64,000 nucleotides of DNA from Cupriavidus sp. UYMMa02A (lineage in GTDB: Bacteria > Pseudomonadota > Gammaproteobacteria > Burkholderiales > Burkholderiaceae): NCBI GenBank assembly GCA_001725945.1, contig LRMT01000011.1, forward strand, positions 33,053 to 97,052, written 5' to 3'. How positions within the stretch are numbered: position 1 is the first letter of the stretch; each line of letters opens with the position of its first letter. The notes below the pieces were generated by a model. That model was not told the DNA's origin. It did no database searches and saw only the letters and a list, made by a program, of their open reading frames with translations. Both the position numbers and the translations under genes were made by a program. Positions 9,180 to 19,154 of this stretch are shown here, piece after piece.

Positions 9180-10338
9180 TTAACCAGGACAGCGTATGGA
9201 AGCCCAAGTGTCGAGCTTCCGCCCGAATGCCATGCCCAGCATCGGGAGCACCACGGCCGCGGCATAGAACAGGGTTCGCTCGCCAAACGCGCCGATCACT
9301 CCTGCAGCCACACTCATGCCGACTGCCTGACCAAGGAAGAGGCTCGCGGCAAACAATCCAACCGCCGTACCGCGCGCTTGTGGCGACATCTCGGTGGCTC
9401 GGGTCTGCAAGGTGTTGTGGAGCGTGTAGAAGCCGAATCCGCCGAGGAAGCATCCTATGGCGCTCCACTCCCACCGCGGTCCAATTGCCACGATGGCAAA
9501 GGCGAAGCCCAGCAGCGTGCCGCCGAGGCTGGAGAGCACTCCAGGTACGAGGCGCCTGATCAGCACTCGCGACAACGCCACATAGGCCAGCCCTCCAACG
9601 CCATACATCGCCATCACCGCACCCGCGGTCGCGAGACTGAGCCCGAAGCGATTATGCAGGTAGGCCGGCACGAAGGCAAACCCGGTTAGCGTGAACAAGC
9701 CTTCGATGGCCGTGACTGCAAGAACTAGTCGCGCTTGCGGCACCTCGAGCACCGTCCGGAATCGTGCCCGATGCTTGCATCGCTCGATCACCGGGACTGT
9801 CCGGACAGAGGCTTGCGCGTGCACCAGCAGCGCGGCAAGTCCTGACCCGATTGCCAGCACACCGAAGACGACGCGCCAGTGCACAAAGTCAGCAATGAGC
9901 CCCGATATCCACTGACCACCGATCAGTCCGCCAATGGTAGCCAACAAGAAGTTGGCGAGAGTCTGCTGCCTGTCCTCGACCGGAACTGTATCTCCGATCA
10001 TCGCCATGCTCATGGGGATGACGCCTGCCGCGGCCGCGCCGGATAACCCCGGGCCAGCGCAAGGGAAGTCATGGTCGGGGCGAGGCCGCCATCACGTTTG
10101 CGACGGAGCACGCCGTCAACGCCACAGCGACGACGCGAAGCTTGCCGAAGCGATCGCCGAGCGGTCCAAATACGAGTTGCATGACACCGTAAGCCAATAC
10201 AAACGCGGAGATGGACCGTGCGGCCACGCCGACGGGTACATCGAAATCGGCCGATAGCACTGGAAGCAAGGCGTCACAGGCGCGCATGGAGGCCATGCTC
10301 ATGGCGGCAGCAACGAAGAGGGCCCCGAAGAGCTTCAC
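9180..10338 (-). CDS. MFS transporter (two frameshifts)
   Basis: Major facilitator protein of about 386 residues after repair, with N-terminal ALLPVLSADFDVPVGVAA and the GDRFGKLR loop between helices 2 and 3. Starts with GTG at 10338, whose last two bases and the following A form the TGA stop of the upstream transporter (GTGA). Two single-base losses, near 10075 (AAS|APTMTS) and 10045 (ALARG|LSGAAAAG), split it. The coupled arrangement of two different MFS carriers is unusual. It probably works with the SDR/flavoprotein catabolic genes on the same strand. Confidence 0.75.
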
Positions 10339-11690
10339 TCCGCCACCCTCGCAACGGGGTAAATCTGGCATGGCTTCGCGATCACGAAAACAGCGCACGC
10401 CGCCACCAGTGCGGGCACAACCAATAATCCGAAGACATCGGCGAAGCCCCAGCCGAGGCCAAGCAAGCCCGCTCCGATGAACGACCCCGTCATGCCGCCG
10501 ACTCGCCCGATACCCTGCATCCACGCGACGCCGGTGGTACGTGCCTCGGTCGGATAAAGGCTCGCTGCATAAGTCGACATCGAAGTCGCTGCGCTCGTGA
10601 CAAGCGTTCCGCACAGGAAAAGCGAGATGCCGAGGAACTGCGGATGGTCGATACAGCGCCCCACCATGATGACCAGCACGGCAGCCAGCATGTAGGCGAC
10701 GACGATGGTACGGTTGGCATTGAAGCGGTCCATCATCCAGCCGGCGGCCAGGTTCCCCAGCAGTCCGCCAAGGGGGAACAACGATGCCAGCATGGCGCCA
10801 CGTTCGACGCTGAAGCCCGCTTCGCGAAACAGCGTCGGCATCCAGTTCGTCATGAGGTAGTAAATCACCAGGCTCATGAAGCACGCCAGCCAAAGCAGGA
10901 AGGTGCGCCTGCGGTATCCAGCCGACAGGATCAGTGCAAGCGCCGAGTCTTGGCCGGACTTTCCGGCCAAGGCCACCGGCGCGACGAAGGTACAGTGTTC
11001 GAGCGATTGCCGGGGATCGATGCGCTTCAGGATCGCCGCGATCCGTTCGCCCGCGCCGGCACGCACCGCCAGGAACTGGGCCGACTCCGGAAGCAGCGCC
11101 AACAGCAGCATGGCAAGCCCCAGCGGCGCGATGCCGCCAGCGGTGAGAACGCTACGCCAGCCGAAATGGGGAATCAGCCAGGCCGATGCCGCGCCGCCCG
11201 CCACCAGACCCGCGGAGAAGCCACAGTACATGGCGTTCACCGTCAGAGAGCGAAGACGGGCTGGCGCGTACTCCGACATCATCGTGATGGTCGTGGGCAT
11301 TGCAGCGCCGAGTCCTAGTCCGGTCAGGAACCGCAGTACCGTCAATGCCACGATGGTCTGCGCGTGGGCGGCAACGAGCGTCCACGCACCGAAGCAGGTG
11401 ACCGCTGCCACCAGCACCGTCTTCCGGCCGATGCGATCTGCCACGGGTCCCGCGAAGATCGCGCCTAGGCTCAGGCCGGCAAGCGCGGCGCTCATGACGA
11501 CACCGAGTTCGCCGCGGGCAATCCCCCATTCGTGCGCCAGCGACGGGGCGATAAAGCCGATCGCGGCCGTGTCATATCCGTCGGCCGCCACGACGAAGAA
11601 GCAGAATGCGAGGACTAGCCACTGGCAGGAAGAAAAGCGCGCAGTGTCGATGAAGGACTGCACATCGATCGTGCGGGATGCCTGTTTCAT
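10335..11690 (-). CDS. MFS aromatic acid:H+ symporter (PcaK/AAHS-like)
   Basis: 451-residue transporter with about twelve hydrophobic segments. The AAHS signature DGYDTAAIGFIAPSLAHEW lies in helix 1 and ADRIGRKTVLVAA in the loop after helix 2. Family members import 4-hydroxybenzoate, protocatechuate or related acids with protons. Start ATG at 11690 follows CAAAGGAGACAAACG. The frame is intact. It lies downstream of the SDR gene and overlaps the next MFS gene, so the two transporters are likely co-translated. The actual substrate is not evident. Confidence 0.85.
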   Translation of the reverse strand: MKQASRTIDVQSFIDTARFSSCQWLVLAFCFFVVAADGYDTAAIGFIAPSLAHEWGIARGELGVVMSAALAGLSLGAIFAGPVADRIGRKTVLVAAVTCFGAWTLVAAHAQTIVALTVLRFLTGLGLGAAMPTTITMMSEYAPARLRSLTVNAMYCGFSAGLVAGGAASAWLIPHFGWRSVLTAGGIAPLGLAMLLLALLPESAQFLAVRAGAGERIAAILKRIDPRQSLEHCTFVAPVALAGKSGQDSALALILSAGYRRRTFLLWLACFMSLVIYYLMTNWMPTLFREAGFSVERGAMLASLFPLGGLLGNLAAGWMMDRFNANRTIVVAYMLAAVLVIMVGRCIDHPQFLGISLFLCGTLVTSAATSMSTYAASLYPTEARTTGVAWMQGIGRVGGMTGSFIGAGLLGLGWGFADVFGLLVVPALVAACAVFVIAKPCQIYPVARVAE

Positions 11691-11740
11691 CGTTTGTCTC
11701 CTTTGGGCAGGCACCGTCCGCGCCCGCCTCTTTATGGGAT

Positions 11741-12501
11741 TCAGGCGGCGAGGTAGCCGCCGTCGACGGGCAGGGTCACCCCAGTCACGTAGGTGGACAT
11801 CGACGAGGCCAGAAACAGCACCGCCCCAACGAGTTCTTCCGGCTTGCCGACGCGGTTCATCGGGATACGGCTCATGAAGCGTTCGAGCTTCGCCGGGTCC
11901 GAGCGCGTCGAGACGGTCATCGGTGTTTCGATGACGCCAGGTGCAAGGGCATTGACTCGCACACCGTCGGGTGCGAGATCGGCTGCCAGGGACTGGGTCA
12001 GCATCTTCACCGCCCCTTTCGAGGGCGAGTAGCCGAGGGTGTTGGGCTGGCCGGCGAACGAAGCGATAGACGCGACATTGACGATGGCGCCACGCGTCTG
12101 ACGCAGAGCCGGCAGCCAGGCATGGCAGACGTTAAACGTGCCCTCGTGATTGACTTTCATCACCTGCTGCAGGTTGGGCAGCGCGTTGGCGCTGTCGATG
12201 CCTTCGCGGATCAGGATGCCGGCGTTGTTCACCAGCACGTCGATGGGGCCGACGCTGTCAGTGATCGCCGCCGCGACGGCACGGCATTGGGCGGCATCTG
12301 TCACGTCCAGTCCGCAGGCGCGCGCAGCGTGTCCGCGGGCGCAATCATCGCCGCGGTCTCGTGGGCATTGGCTTCGTTCATGTCGGTGACGACGACCGTC
12401 GCGCCGGCCTCGGCGAGACCGAGGGCAATGGCCCGGCCGTTGCCCTGGCCAGCGCCGGTAATGAAAGCGACCTTCCCGGTCAGTAGTTGCGGAATCATCA
12501 T
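11741..12501 (-). CDS. Short-chain dehydrogenase/reductase (frameshifted)
   Basis: Classical SDR: TGAGQGNGR nucleotide-binding motif (residues about 14-22), NNAG strand, SIAS...YSPSK catalytic Ser-Tyr-Lys, and C-terminal VTLPVDGGY. The frame breaks near 12317 (DTLRA|CGLDVTD); one missing base in a GCGCGC run restores 253 residues. It lies between the AAHS transporter and the KstD-like flavoprotein, consistent with oxidation of an alcohol or dihydrodiol in the same catabolic route. No strong ribosome site is visible at 12501; ATG at 12498 is an alternative. Confidence 0.8.
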
Positions 12502-12583
12502 GATGGCGATCGAAATTCAGGGTGAGCGCCGCCACGCGGCCGCCATAATGCGGTCGCGCGACGGCAGGAATCGAAAGGAAGAG

Positions 12584-14339
12584 TCAGTGCATTGCCAGCG
12601 GCACGCGCGCAGCAGCCGCGACCGGCTTCGGGCGCGGGACCTGCGCGTGATCGGCGATGTGGTTGCCCGCGACGTAACCGAAGGTCAGGCCCGGACCGAG
12701 CGTGATGCCCGCGCCGTTGTACTCGCCGCCCATGATGCTCGCGGCATCGTTGCCGGCGGCGTAAAGGCCGGGGATCGGTTCGCCGTCTCCCGACACCACC
12801 TGCGCATGCTCGTTGGTGCGGATTCCCATGAAGGACCCCAGATCGCCCGGCACGAGCTTGAGCGCATAGAACGGCCCGGCGGCCAGCGGCGCAACGCAGG
12901 GATTGGGCGCGTGCAGCGCATCGCCCTGGTAGCGGTTGTAGGCCTTGCTGCCGCGGCCGAACTCGGGGTCGCGACCGAACTGCGCGGCGTCGTTGTACTG
13001 GCGAACGGTGGCGGCGAGCGTCGCCGGATCAACACCGATCTGCTTTGCGAGCGCCTCCACCGTCTTGCCGCGCTTGAGGTAGCCGTTGCGCAAATGCGGG
13101 CCCAGGGGCATTGGGAACGGCTTGACGAAGCCGAGGCCGTAATGCCGGATGGCGGCGTGGTCCGCAAGCAGCCAGCACGCCGTTTCGGACTTGCCCTTCG
13201 AGGCGGCGATCATCGCCTGCACGAGATCATGGTAGGAATTCGCCTCGTTGGCAAAGCGCTCGCCGTCGAGGCTGACCGCGATCACGCCCGGTTTCGCGCG
13301 GTCGATGAAATGAGGCATGATGCCCGTCGTGCCATCCTTACGCGGCACCAGCGACATGGGCGTCCATGCGGCGGCATTCGACAGGGTCTTGTCGAAGATG
13401 CCGCGACCTCTTCGGCCATGCGGACACCATCACCCACATTAGTCTGGGGCGTCGGTGAGAAGTGGCCGTGGCCGGCCTTCACGTGCGGATAGGTTTTCTT
13501 GCGGCGCTCGAGGTCGTGCGGGAATCCGCCACTGGCCAGCACGACACCGTGGCGCGCTTTCACATTCATGCGCTGGCCATTGTGCTCCACCACCGCGCCC
13601 GAGACCCGATTGCCATCCTGCAACAGCCGCACAGCCGGCGACGACAGCCAGACCGGAATCGACAAGTCGGCCGCCGACCTCGCTAGGCGCGCGGCCAGTG
13701 CGTTGCCGTTGGTCAGCGTCATCCCCCGTCCATACTTCATCACCTCGAGGAAATGCTTGGTTAAACGTTTGGTGACGTACCAAGCGGACGCAAGCGATCG
13801 CGTGACCCGCATAAAGTGGACGATCTCCTTGCCCGAACCAATCGTCACGCCGAAAACCGTCAGCTCCGGCAGCACTGGGCCGAGGGTCTTCAACAGCGGG
13901 CCAAGTTCCCGGGCGTCATAAGGACGGATCACCATCGAGCGGCCCCCTTGCACGGCGCCGGCGCCTCCGCATGGTAGTCCGGGAAGGTGAGCGGCATGTC
14001 AAACTGGACGGCAGTCTTCGACGTGAAAAACTCGATGGCCTTCGGGCCATTCGCCAGGAAGGCACGCACACGCGCCTCGTCAAACCCGGCTCCGGCCTGG
14101 TCCCGGATATAGGTCAGGGCCTGATCCGGCGGTTCGTGATGACCGTAAGCCTTGGCCAAATGGGTATTCGGCACCCAGAGCCAGCCGCCCGAGCGGGCGG
14201 TGGTGCCGCCGTAGTAACTCGCCTTCTCGGCCACGATCACCTTCAGCCCCCGGCTGGCGGCTGTAATAGCCGCCGACATGCCGGCAACGCCCGATCCGAT
14301 GATCAGGACGTCACATTTTTCCTCTTGCAGTGTAGACAT
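12584..14339 (-). CDS. FAD-dependent dehydrogenase, 3-ketosteroid-delta1-dehydrogenase-like (two frameshifts)
   Basis: N-terminal FAD dinucleotide motif IIGSGVAGMSAAITAASRG (residues about 13-31) followed by YYGGTTARSGGWLWVPN. The C-terminal FAD segment GGEYNGAGITLGPGLTFGY is typical of the KstD/fumarate-reductase flavoprotein superfamily. Start ATG at 14339 follows ACGGAGAAG. Single-base losses near 13965 (GCGCCGGCGCC) and 13400 (GTCGC|GGCATC) split it; the repaired protein has about 585 residues. It is divergent from an IclR regulator. True steroid activity is not certain, as many homologues act on other cyclic ketones or acids. Confidence 0.8.
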
Positions 14340-14451
14340 CGACTTCTCCGTTCAAGTGCGGGCGGTTGGCCAGTGAATCTCGCGTCGCCATGGTTGCTAG
14401 ATTAGAACTAGCGAAGTTGAAAATATCTACCTGTTAACCCTATGCTTGGAC

Positions 14452-14468
14452 ACTAGATATTATCTAGT
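14452..14468. promoter_or_regulatory. Perfect palindrome between flavoprotein and IclR genes
   Basis: ACTAGATA-T-TATCTAGT is a perfect 17-base inverted repeat between the divergent flavoprotein gene (start 14339) and the iclR-type gene (start 14511). A weaker repeat GCTAG-N7-CTAGC lies at 14396-14412. Position and symmetry suggest the operator of the adjacent IclR-family protein; this is inferred. Confidence 0.6.
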
Positions 14469-14510
14469 GATATACTGCGCGCATTATCCATCTCATGGGG
14501 GGGACGTACC

Positions 14511-15308
14511 GTGGATCACAGCGAACCGGCGCCCGAGCGCGAGCGCCGCGGCATTCAGTCGATCGAAGTCGGCGGAGAAATCCTGAAGGTGCTGGCGTCC
14601 GAGGCCAGGCCGATGGCGCTGCGCGACCTCGTGAAGGCCGCCAATATGCCGTCGGGCAAGATCCATCCGTATCTGGTGAGCTTTGGGAAGATCGGGCTTG
14701 TGGCCCAGGATCCGGTGACGGGCTACTACCTGCTCGGGCCGATGGCGATCCAACTCGGCCTGACCAGCCTGCAGACGCTCAACCCGATCCGCGAGGCCAC
14801 ACCGTTCGCCGAAGCGCTGTCAGAAGAAACGTCGCACGCGGTCGCGCTCGCCGTATGGGGGAACCTCGGTCCGGTCATCGTGCGGCTGATCGATGCGTCC
14901 TATCCGATCCACACGAACATCCGTACCGGCACGGTGATGTCGATGGCCAATACAGCGACCGGCAGAGTTTTCTCTGCCTTCCTGCCACGGCAGTTCACCG
15001 AGAAACTGCTACTGGACGATCGCGTGCGCCTCGGTCCCGATATCGCGCATCCACTGGAAGCGGCTGTGGTGGAAGAGATGATCAAGGAAGCGCGGGCGCG
15101 CCACATGTCCCGCAGCATCAACCATCCCACGCCGGGAATCGTTGCCTTTTCCGCGCCGGTATTCGACTACTCGGGAAATATTGCGCTGACGATCACGATC
15201 ATGGGACCGACCGGCACGGTCGATACCGATTGGGACGGCCCGGTTGCAAAAGCATTGGGCGCTTGTGCCCAGGGAGTTTCGAAGCGGCTTGGCTACCGGG
15301 AGTCGTAA
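14511..15308 (+). CDS. IclR-family transcriptional regulator
   Basis: 265-residue regulator with an N-terminal winged helix (QSIEVGGEILKVLASEARPM, residues about 16-80) and a C-terminal IclR effector domain containing the SFLP-like segment RVFSAFLP. GTG start at 14511 is preceded by a GGGGGGG purine stretch. The frame is intact. Divergent from the KstD-like flavoprotein, it most likely controls the flavoprotein-SDR-MFS-MFS set through the palindrome at 14452-14468. Confidence 0.85.
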   Translation: MDHSEPAPERERRGIQSIEVGGEILKVLASEARPMALRDLVKAANMPSGKIHPYLVSFGKIGLVAQDPVTGYYLLGPMAIQLGLTSLQTLNPIREATPFAEALSEETSHAVALAVWGNLGPVIVRLIDASYPIHTNIRTGTVMSMANTATGRVFSAFLPRQFTEKLLLDDRVRLGPDIAHPLEAAVVEEMIKEARARHMSRSINHPTPGIVAFSAPVFDYSGNIALTITIMGPTGTVDTDWDGPVAKALGACAQGVSKRLGYRES

Positions 15309-15428
15309 CAGCGCGCCCGTAGAACGACATCGTTCGCAGGCCAGGCTCTTGGCGGAACCGAGATAACGCAGGGAATCGTCGATCCTCCATGCGAGGTATT
15401 TCCTTCCACCCGTACCGGCCATTTGGGG

Positions 15429-15632
15429 TCGGCTACGGCCCTGCGCGGACCGGTCCAGGAGGAACGCTCGGTTGTGCTCGGCGTCGGGCCGCAGCCGGCC
15501 ATCTACAGCCGCTCGACCAAAGTAGGAAAGGGACAATCGAGCGTCCGCAGTACGCCTATGACGTGACGCACACAGTCGATGCCGCGAGCGCTACCGAACC
15601 CGCCCGATCGCCATTCGCTGCCGGGTGGAGAT
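15429..15632. repeat. 204-bp dispersed intergenic repeat, copy 1
   Basis: This 204-base stretch recurs at 54516-54719 in the same orientation with about seven mismatches (about 96-97% identity by eye) and no length difference. It begins TCGGCTACGGCCCT and ends GCTGCCGGGTGGAGAT. It carries no recognisable gene; the open frames in it are short and lack start signals. It occupies most of the non-coding gap 15309-15771, where I see nothing else. Confidence 0.75.
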
Positions 15633-15771
15633 GACTGCCTGCCCCCTGAAACAAGCCTACACTCATCCATGCCCCGCGCTACCTGGATACTGGCCGCCAC
15701 ATCAGTTTGACGGGCGCGGATGGGCATGTTCGTTCCTCATGGCGCCGCTTATTCGCGGCAAAGGAGAAGCC

Positions 15772-16200
15772 ATGGAAAAGATCCCAAAAACCACCGCCTT
15801 GTTCATCGCAGGCTTTGGCCCGATAGTGTTTGAAGCCCAGGCAAGCCGCGAGCTCTACAGTCTGGCCTTCGGTATCGCCTTCAAGGAAGAGAAAGGCGGC
15901 TACCTCCATACGGAGAGTCTGAAAGGCGCAAACACTTTTGCCTTATGGCCGCTCTCTCAGGCCGCTCAGTCGTGCTTCGGCACGGATTCGTGGCCTAGTG
16001 ACGTACCCATCCCGCAAGCCTGGATTGAGTTTGATGTCGAGAACGTCGAAGCGGCTACGGCAGAACTGGAATCACGAGGGTATCGGATGCTGGTCAGTAA
16101 CCGGAATGAGCCGTGGGGCCAGACTGTCAGTCGCTTTATCGGGCCGGAAGGACTGCTGGTAGGAATCACCTTTACGCCATCGATGCGGGAAGAGAAATGA
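15772..16200 (+). CDS. VOC-family (glyoxalase/bleomycin-resistance-like) protein
   Basis: 142-residue protein with the beta-alpha-beta-beta-beta layout of a vicinal-oxygen-chelate module, including WIEFDVENVEAATAELESRG and the closing FIGPEGLLVGITFTPS. Members bind a metal and act as lyases, dioxygenases or drug-binding proteins; nothing here fixes the substrate. Start ATG at 15772 follows AAGGAGAAGCC. Frame intact; the gene is monocistronic, just downstream of the repeat copy. Confidence 0.8.
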   Translation: MEKIPKTTALFIAGFGPIVFEAQASRELYSLAFGIAFKEEKGGYLHTESLKGANTFALWPLSQAAQSCFGTDSWPSDVPIPQAWIEFDVENVEAATAELESRGYRMLVSNRNEPWGQTVSRFIGPEGLLVGITFTPSMREEK

Positions 16201-16404
16201 TGGCCAAAGTGGCAGTCCTGCGTGCGGTGACTGATCGGGCCGCGAGCAGCACTCGCCCCGCCAGGTGAATGGCTGATGAAGTACTGAGAACGGTCCTCGT
16301 GGACCGGGTGGCGGCAACGGGTCGGCTACGGAACTTCGCGGCCGTGGCCGCATCGGCGCCGAGCGGATGGCCGCCACCGGCTGCACAGTCAACCGTTTGG
16401 CCAC

Positions 16405-17404
16405 TCACTTGATCGTCACGACGACCTTGCCCTTCGCGCGTCCCTGAGCCAGGTATTCAAGCGCTTCCTTCGCTTGCTCGAACGAAAAAACCCTGTCGAT
16501 CACGGGACGAATGTGTTCCGACTCGAGAAGCCCTCCAATTTGGGCGAGTTGGGCGCCGTCGGGACGCATGAATAGAAACGAGTAAGTGACGTCCTGCTTT
16601 CTTGCAAGGCGGTTGATTTTTCGGCTCATCAAGCCGAACACGAACGTGAAAAAGAAATTCAGACGACGTGCGCGGGCGAAGGCGGCGTCCAACGGACCGA
16701 TGAGCGAGACAATCTTGCTCCCTGGCTTGAGAATGCCGAGGCTTTCTCGATCGCATCGCCCCGCAGTGTACCGAGCACCACGTCGTAGCCCCGCAGCACT
16801 TTTTCGAAGTTCTCCTTCTTATAATCAACCACCTCTCCGCGCCCAGCGTGGTGACCAGTGGGACATTACCCGTGCTGGTAGTCGTTCCTACCTTGGCACC
16901 AAGGTACTTTGCTAGCTGGATCGCGAACGTACCGATACCGCCCGACCCCGCAGGGATGAACACCTTCTGGCCAGCTTGAACCTTGGCACGCTCCTTCAAT
17001 GCTTGCCACGAGGTGAGGCCAACCATCGGCACGGAGGCGGCCTGCACAAAGTCGAGCTTGGCCGGCTTCGGTGCGGCAACGCTTTCCGGCACCGCCGCGA
17101 ATTCGGCTATCGCCCCTCTGCCAAGATCGAAGAGACTGGCAAAAACGGCATCGCCCGGCTTAAAACGCGTCACGCGACTGCCAACCTCAACCACCACGCC
17201 GGCAATATCGCTGCCTAGCGTGGCCGGTAATTCGAACTTCAGGACAGGCTTGAACGTGCCCGCCGGAATCATGTTGTCGATGGGGTTCAATCCCGCCGCG
17301 TGGACCTGCACCAGCAGCTCATCAGTCTTTAACGTGGGGCGCGGAACGTCAGCGAATTCGATCTCAGGTGACCTGCCATAGCGTTTGAATGTGAGTGCTT
17401 TCAT
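16405..17404 (-). CDS. NADP-dependent zinc-independent MDR oxidoreductase (two frameshifts)
   Basis: Medium-chain reductase of the quinone-oxidoreductase group: N-terminal GroES-like fold (AGLNPIDNMIPAG), then the nucleotide motif FIPAGSGGIGTFAIQLAKYLG near residue 145. Single-base losses near 16845 (GAE|EVVDYKK) and 16733 (EK|SLGILKPG) split it; the repaired protein has 333 residues and ends AQGRAKGKVVVTIK. It is the last gene of a minus-strand operon with a hydrolase, an SDR and an old yellow enzyme, a set suited to reducing and cleaving enones or quinones. Confidence 0.8.
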
Positions 17405-17410
17405 GTTGCT

Positions 17411-18273
17411 CTAACCAATGTGGGGTGCTGCCAGGAACGCCAGCGCCTTCGACACGAAGTCGGCGTGATATTGAAAGATGCCGCCGTGCCCGGCGTCTTC
17501 GTAGATGACCAACTGCGCATGGGGAATGCGGCGAGCCATGTCGAGACTCAGTGTGGTGGGCACCATGATGTCGTTGTCGCCATTGGCGATCAGGACCGGC
17601 ATGCGCAGGCCGGCGAGATCCTGCGGCACCTGCTGGCTCCAAGCCTTGATCGCCTTGAGCTGGCGCGAGAACGCGCGAGGTGTCGGTCCCCTGTCGCGAT
17701 CGGCGCGGCGCTCCTTCAGTCTTTTCAGGAAGGCGCTTGCCGCCTGCCGGCCGTTGGCCGTAGCGGTGAAGAAGAGATAGGTCTTGGGGTCGCGTAGCGT
17801 CAGCAGGCCCTTGAGTATCAGCGGCCACGACACCGCACCGACACGATCGATGCCCTGACCGCCCGCGGGGCCCGTGCCGGTAAGGATGAGCTTGCGCACA
17901 AGGGCAGGCGCCTTCAGGGCCACGTCCTGCGCCACGAAACCGCCAAGCGAAAAGCCGAGCAGATTGACTTGATCGAAACCCATCGCGCGGATCACCGCGA
18001 TAGTGTCGCGCGCCATCTCATCGACGGTCACTGGCGCGGTGCCGCCAGACAAACCGATTCCGCGATAGTCGATGGCAATAACGTGATGCTCACGAGCCAG
18101 GCCATCTACGATGCGCGGGTCGAAGTTGTCCAGCACGGCGCCCCAGTGGTTGAGCAGGACCAACGGGGTACCGCCATGCTGTCCCAGTTCGCGATAAGCA
18201 ACGTGGTTCCGCCCGCCTCTATGAGCTTGGTCTGAGCGTGGGCATAAGACGCCTGCAGCGCTTTGAAGTTCAT
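17411..18273 (-). CDS. Alpha/beta hydrolase (frameshifted)
   Basis: Alpha/beta-hydrolase fold with nucleophile elbow GFSLGG, oxyanion strand LNHWG, acid region ANGDNDIMVP and catalytic His in EDAGHGGIFQ near the C-terminus. The likely start is ATG at 18273 (MNFKALQASYAHAQTKLIEA); the frame then breaks near 18205 (EAGG|NHVAYRELG). One missing base restores 287 residues. It resembles non-haem haloperoxidase/esterase-type hydrolases. It lies between the MDR reductase and an SDR in the TetR-linked operon. Confidence 0.75.
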
Positions 18274-18311
18274 GGTCGATTCTCGTCGGGGGTGACACCC
18301 CGGTGTGGCGG

Positions 18312-19100
18312 TCAGGCTTCGGGCCGATAGCGTTCGGCCGCCTGGGCTTGTCGAATGTCCGATATGAGCCCTTGACGCGCGCCATCCAATGCGTCCCAGC
18401 GCGCCGCCACGTGCAGCGGCGGGATAGTCACGAGTTCGCGGCGATCGAAGCCGACCAGTGCCGCATCAACCAGTTCGCCGACTTCCATCACCTCGGGAAG
18501 CGTATTGACGTCGATGCCGGCGCGCCCCCATATTTCCGTGCGGGTCGCTGCCGGGAGCACTGCCTGCACGTAGACGCCGCTGGGCGACAATTCAAGGTTC
18601 AATCCCTGCGACAGGAACAGCACAAACGCCTTGGTGGCGCCGTAAATCGACATGCCGAACTCGGGCGCGAAACCTACCACCGAGCCGATGTTGACGATTG
18701 CGCCGGTACCCGACTCCACGAAGCGCGGAGCGGCGGCGGCTGCAAGCCGCGTAAGCGCCGTGGTGTTGAGCGTGATCAGGCGGTCGATGCCCTCGGTAGT
18801 CTGCTGCACGAAGCCACCCGACTGAGCCATCCCGGCGTTGTTGATCAGGATGCCTATGCGAGCATCCTCGCGCAGACGAGTCTCGATCCCGGCAAGGTCG
18901 GCGGGCTGGGTGAGGTCGGCCTGCAGCACTTCCACGGCCACCCCTCTTTCTTCATGCAGCCGCGCGGCCAGCGTATCGAGTCGCGCCTTGTCGCGTGCAA
19001 CCAGCACAAGGTCGTGGCCGCGGCGGGCGAAGCGCTCGGCGTAGGTGGCGCCGATGCCGGAGGAGGCGCCGGTGACGAGAACAGTCGGAAGCGTGGTCAT
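18312..19100 (-). CDS. Short-chain dehydrogenase/reductase
   Basis: Intact 262-residue SDR: VTGASSGIG nucleotide motif, INNAG, and SVVG...YGATK catalytic region. I start at ATG 19100 (MTTLPTVLVTG), giving a normal short N-terminus. Family members reduce or oxidise a wide range of alcohols and ketones with NAD(P). It is the second gene of the old-yellow-enzyme operon under the probable control of the divergent TetR protein. Confidence 0.85.
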   Translation of the reverse strand: MTTLPTVLVTGASSGIGATYAERFARRGHDLVLVARDKARLDTLAARLHEERGVAVEVLQADLTQPADLAGIETRLREDARIGILINNAGMAQSGGFVQQTTEGIDRLITLNTTALTRLAAAAAPRFVESGTGAIVNIGSVVGFAPEFGMSIYGATKAFVLFLSQGLNLELSPSGVYVQAVLPAATRTEIWGRAGIDVNTLPEVMEVGELVDAALVGFDRRELVTIPPLHVAARWDALDGARQGLISDIRQAQAAERYRPEA

Positions 19101-19154
19101 GAATGATTTCCTTTTCAAGGCGGTTCGGACGCGGTGACGCAAGCAGCGCGCGCC

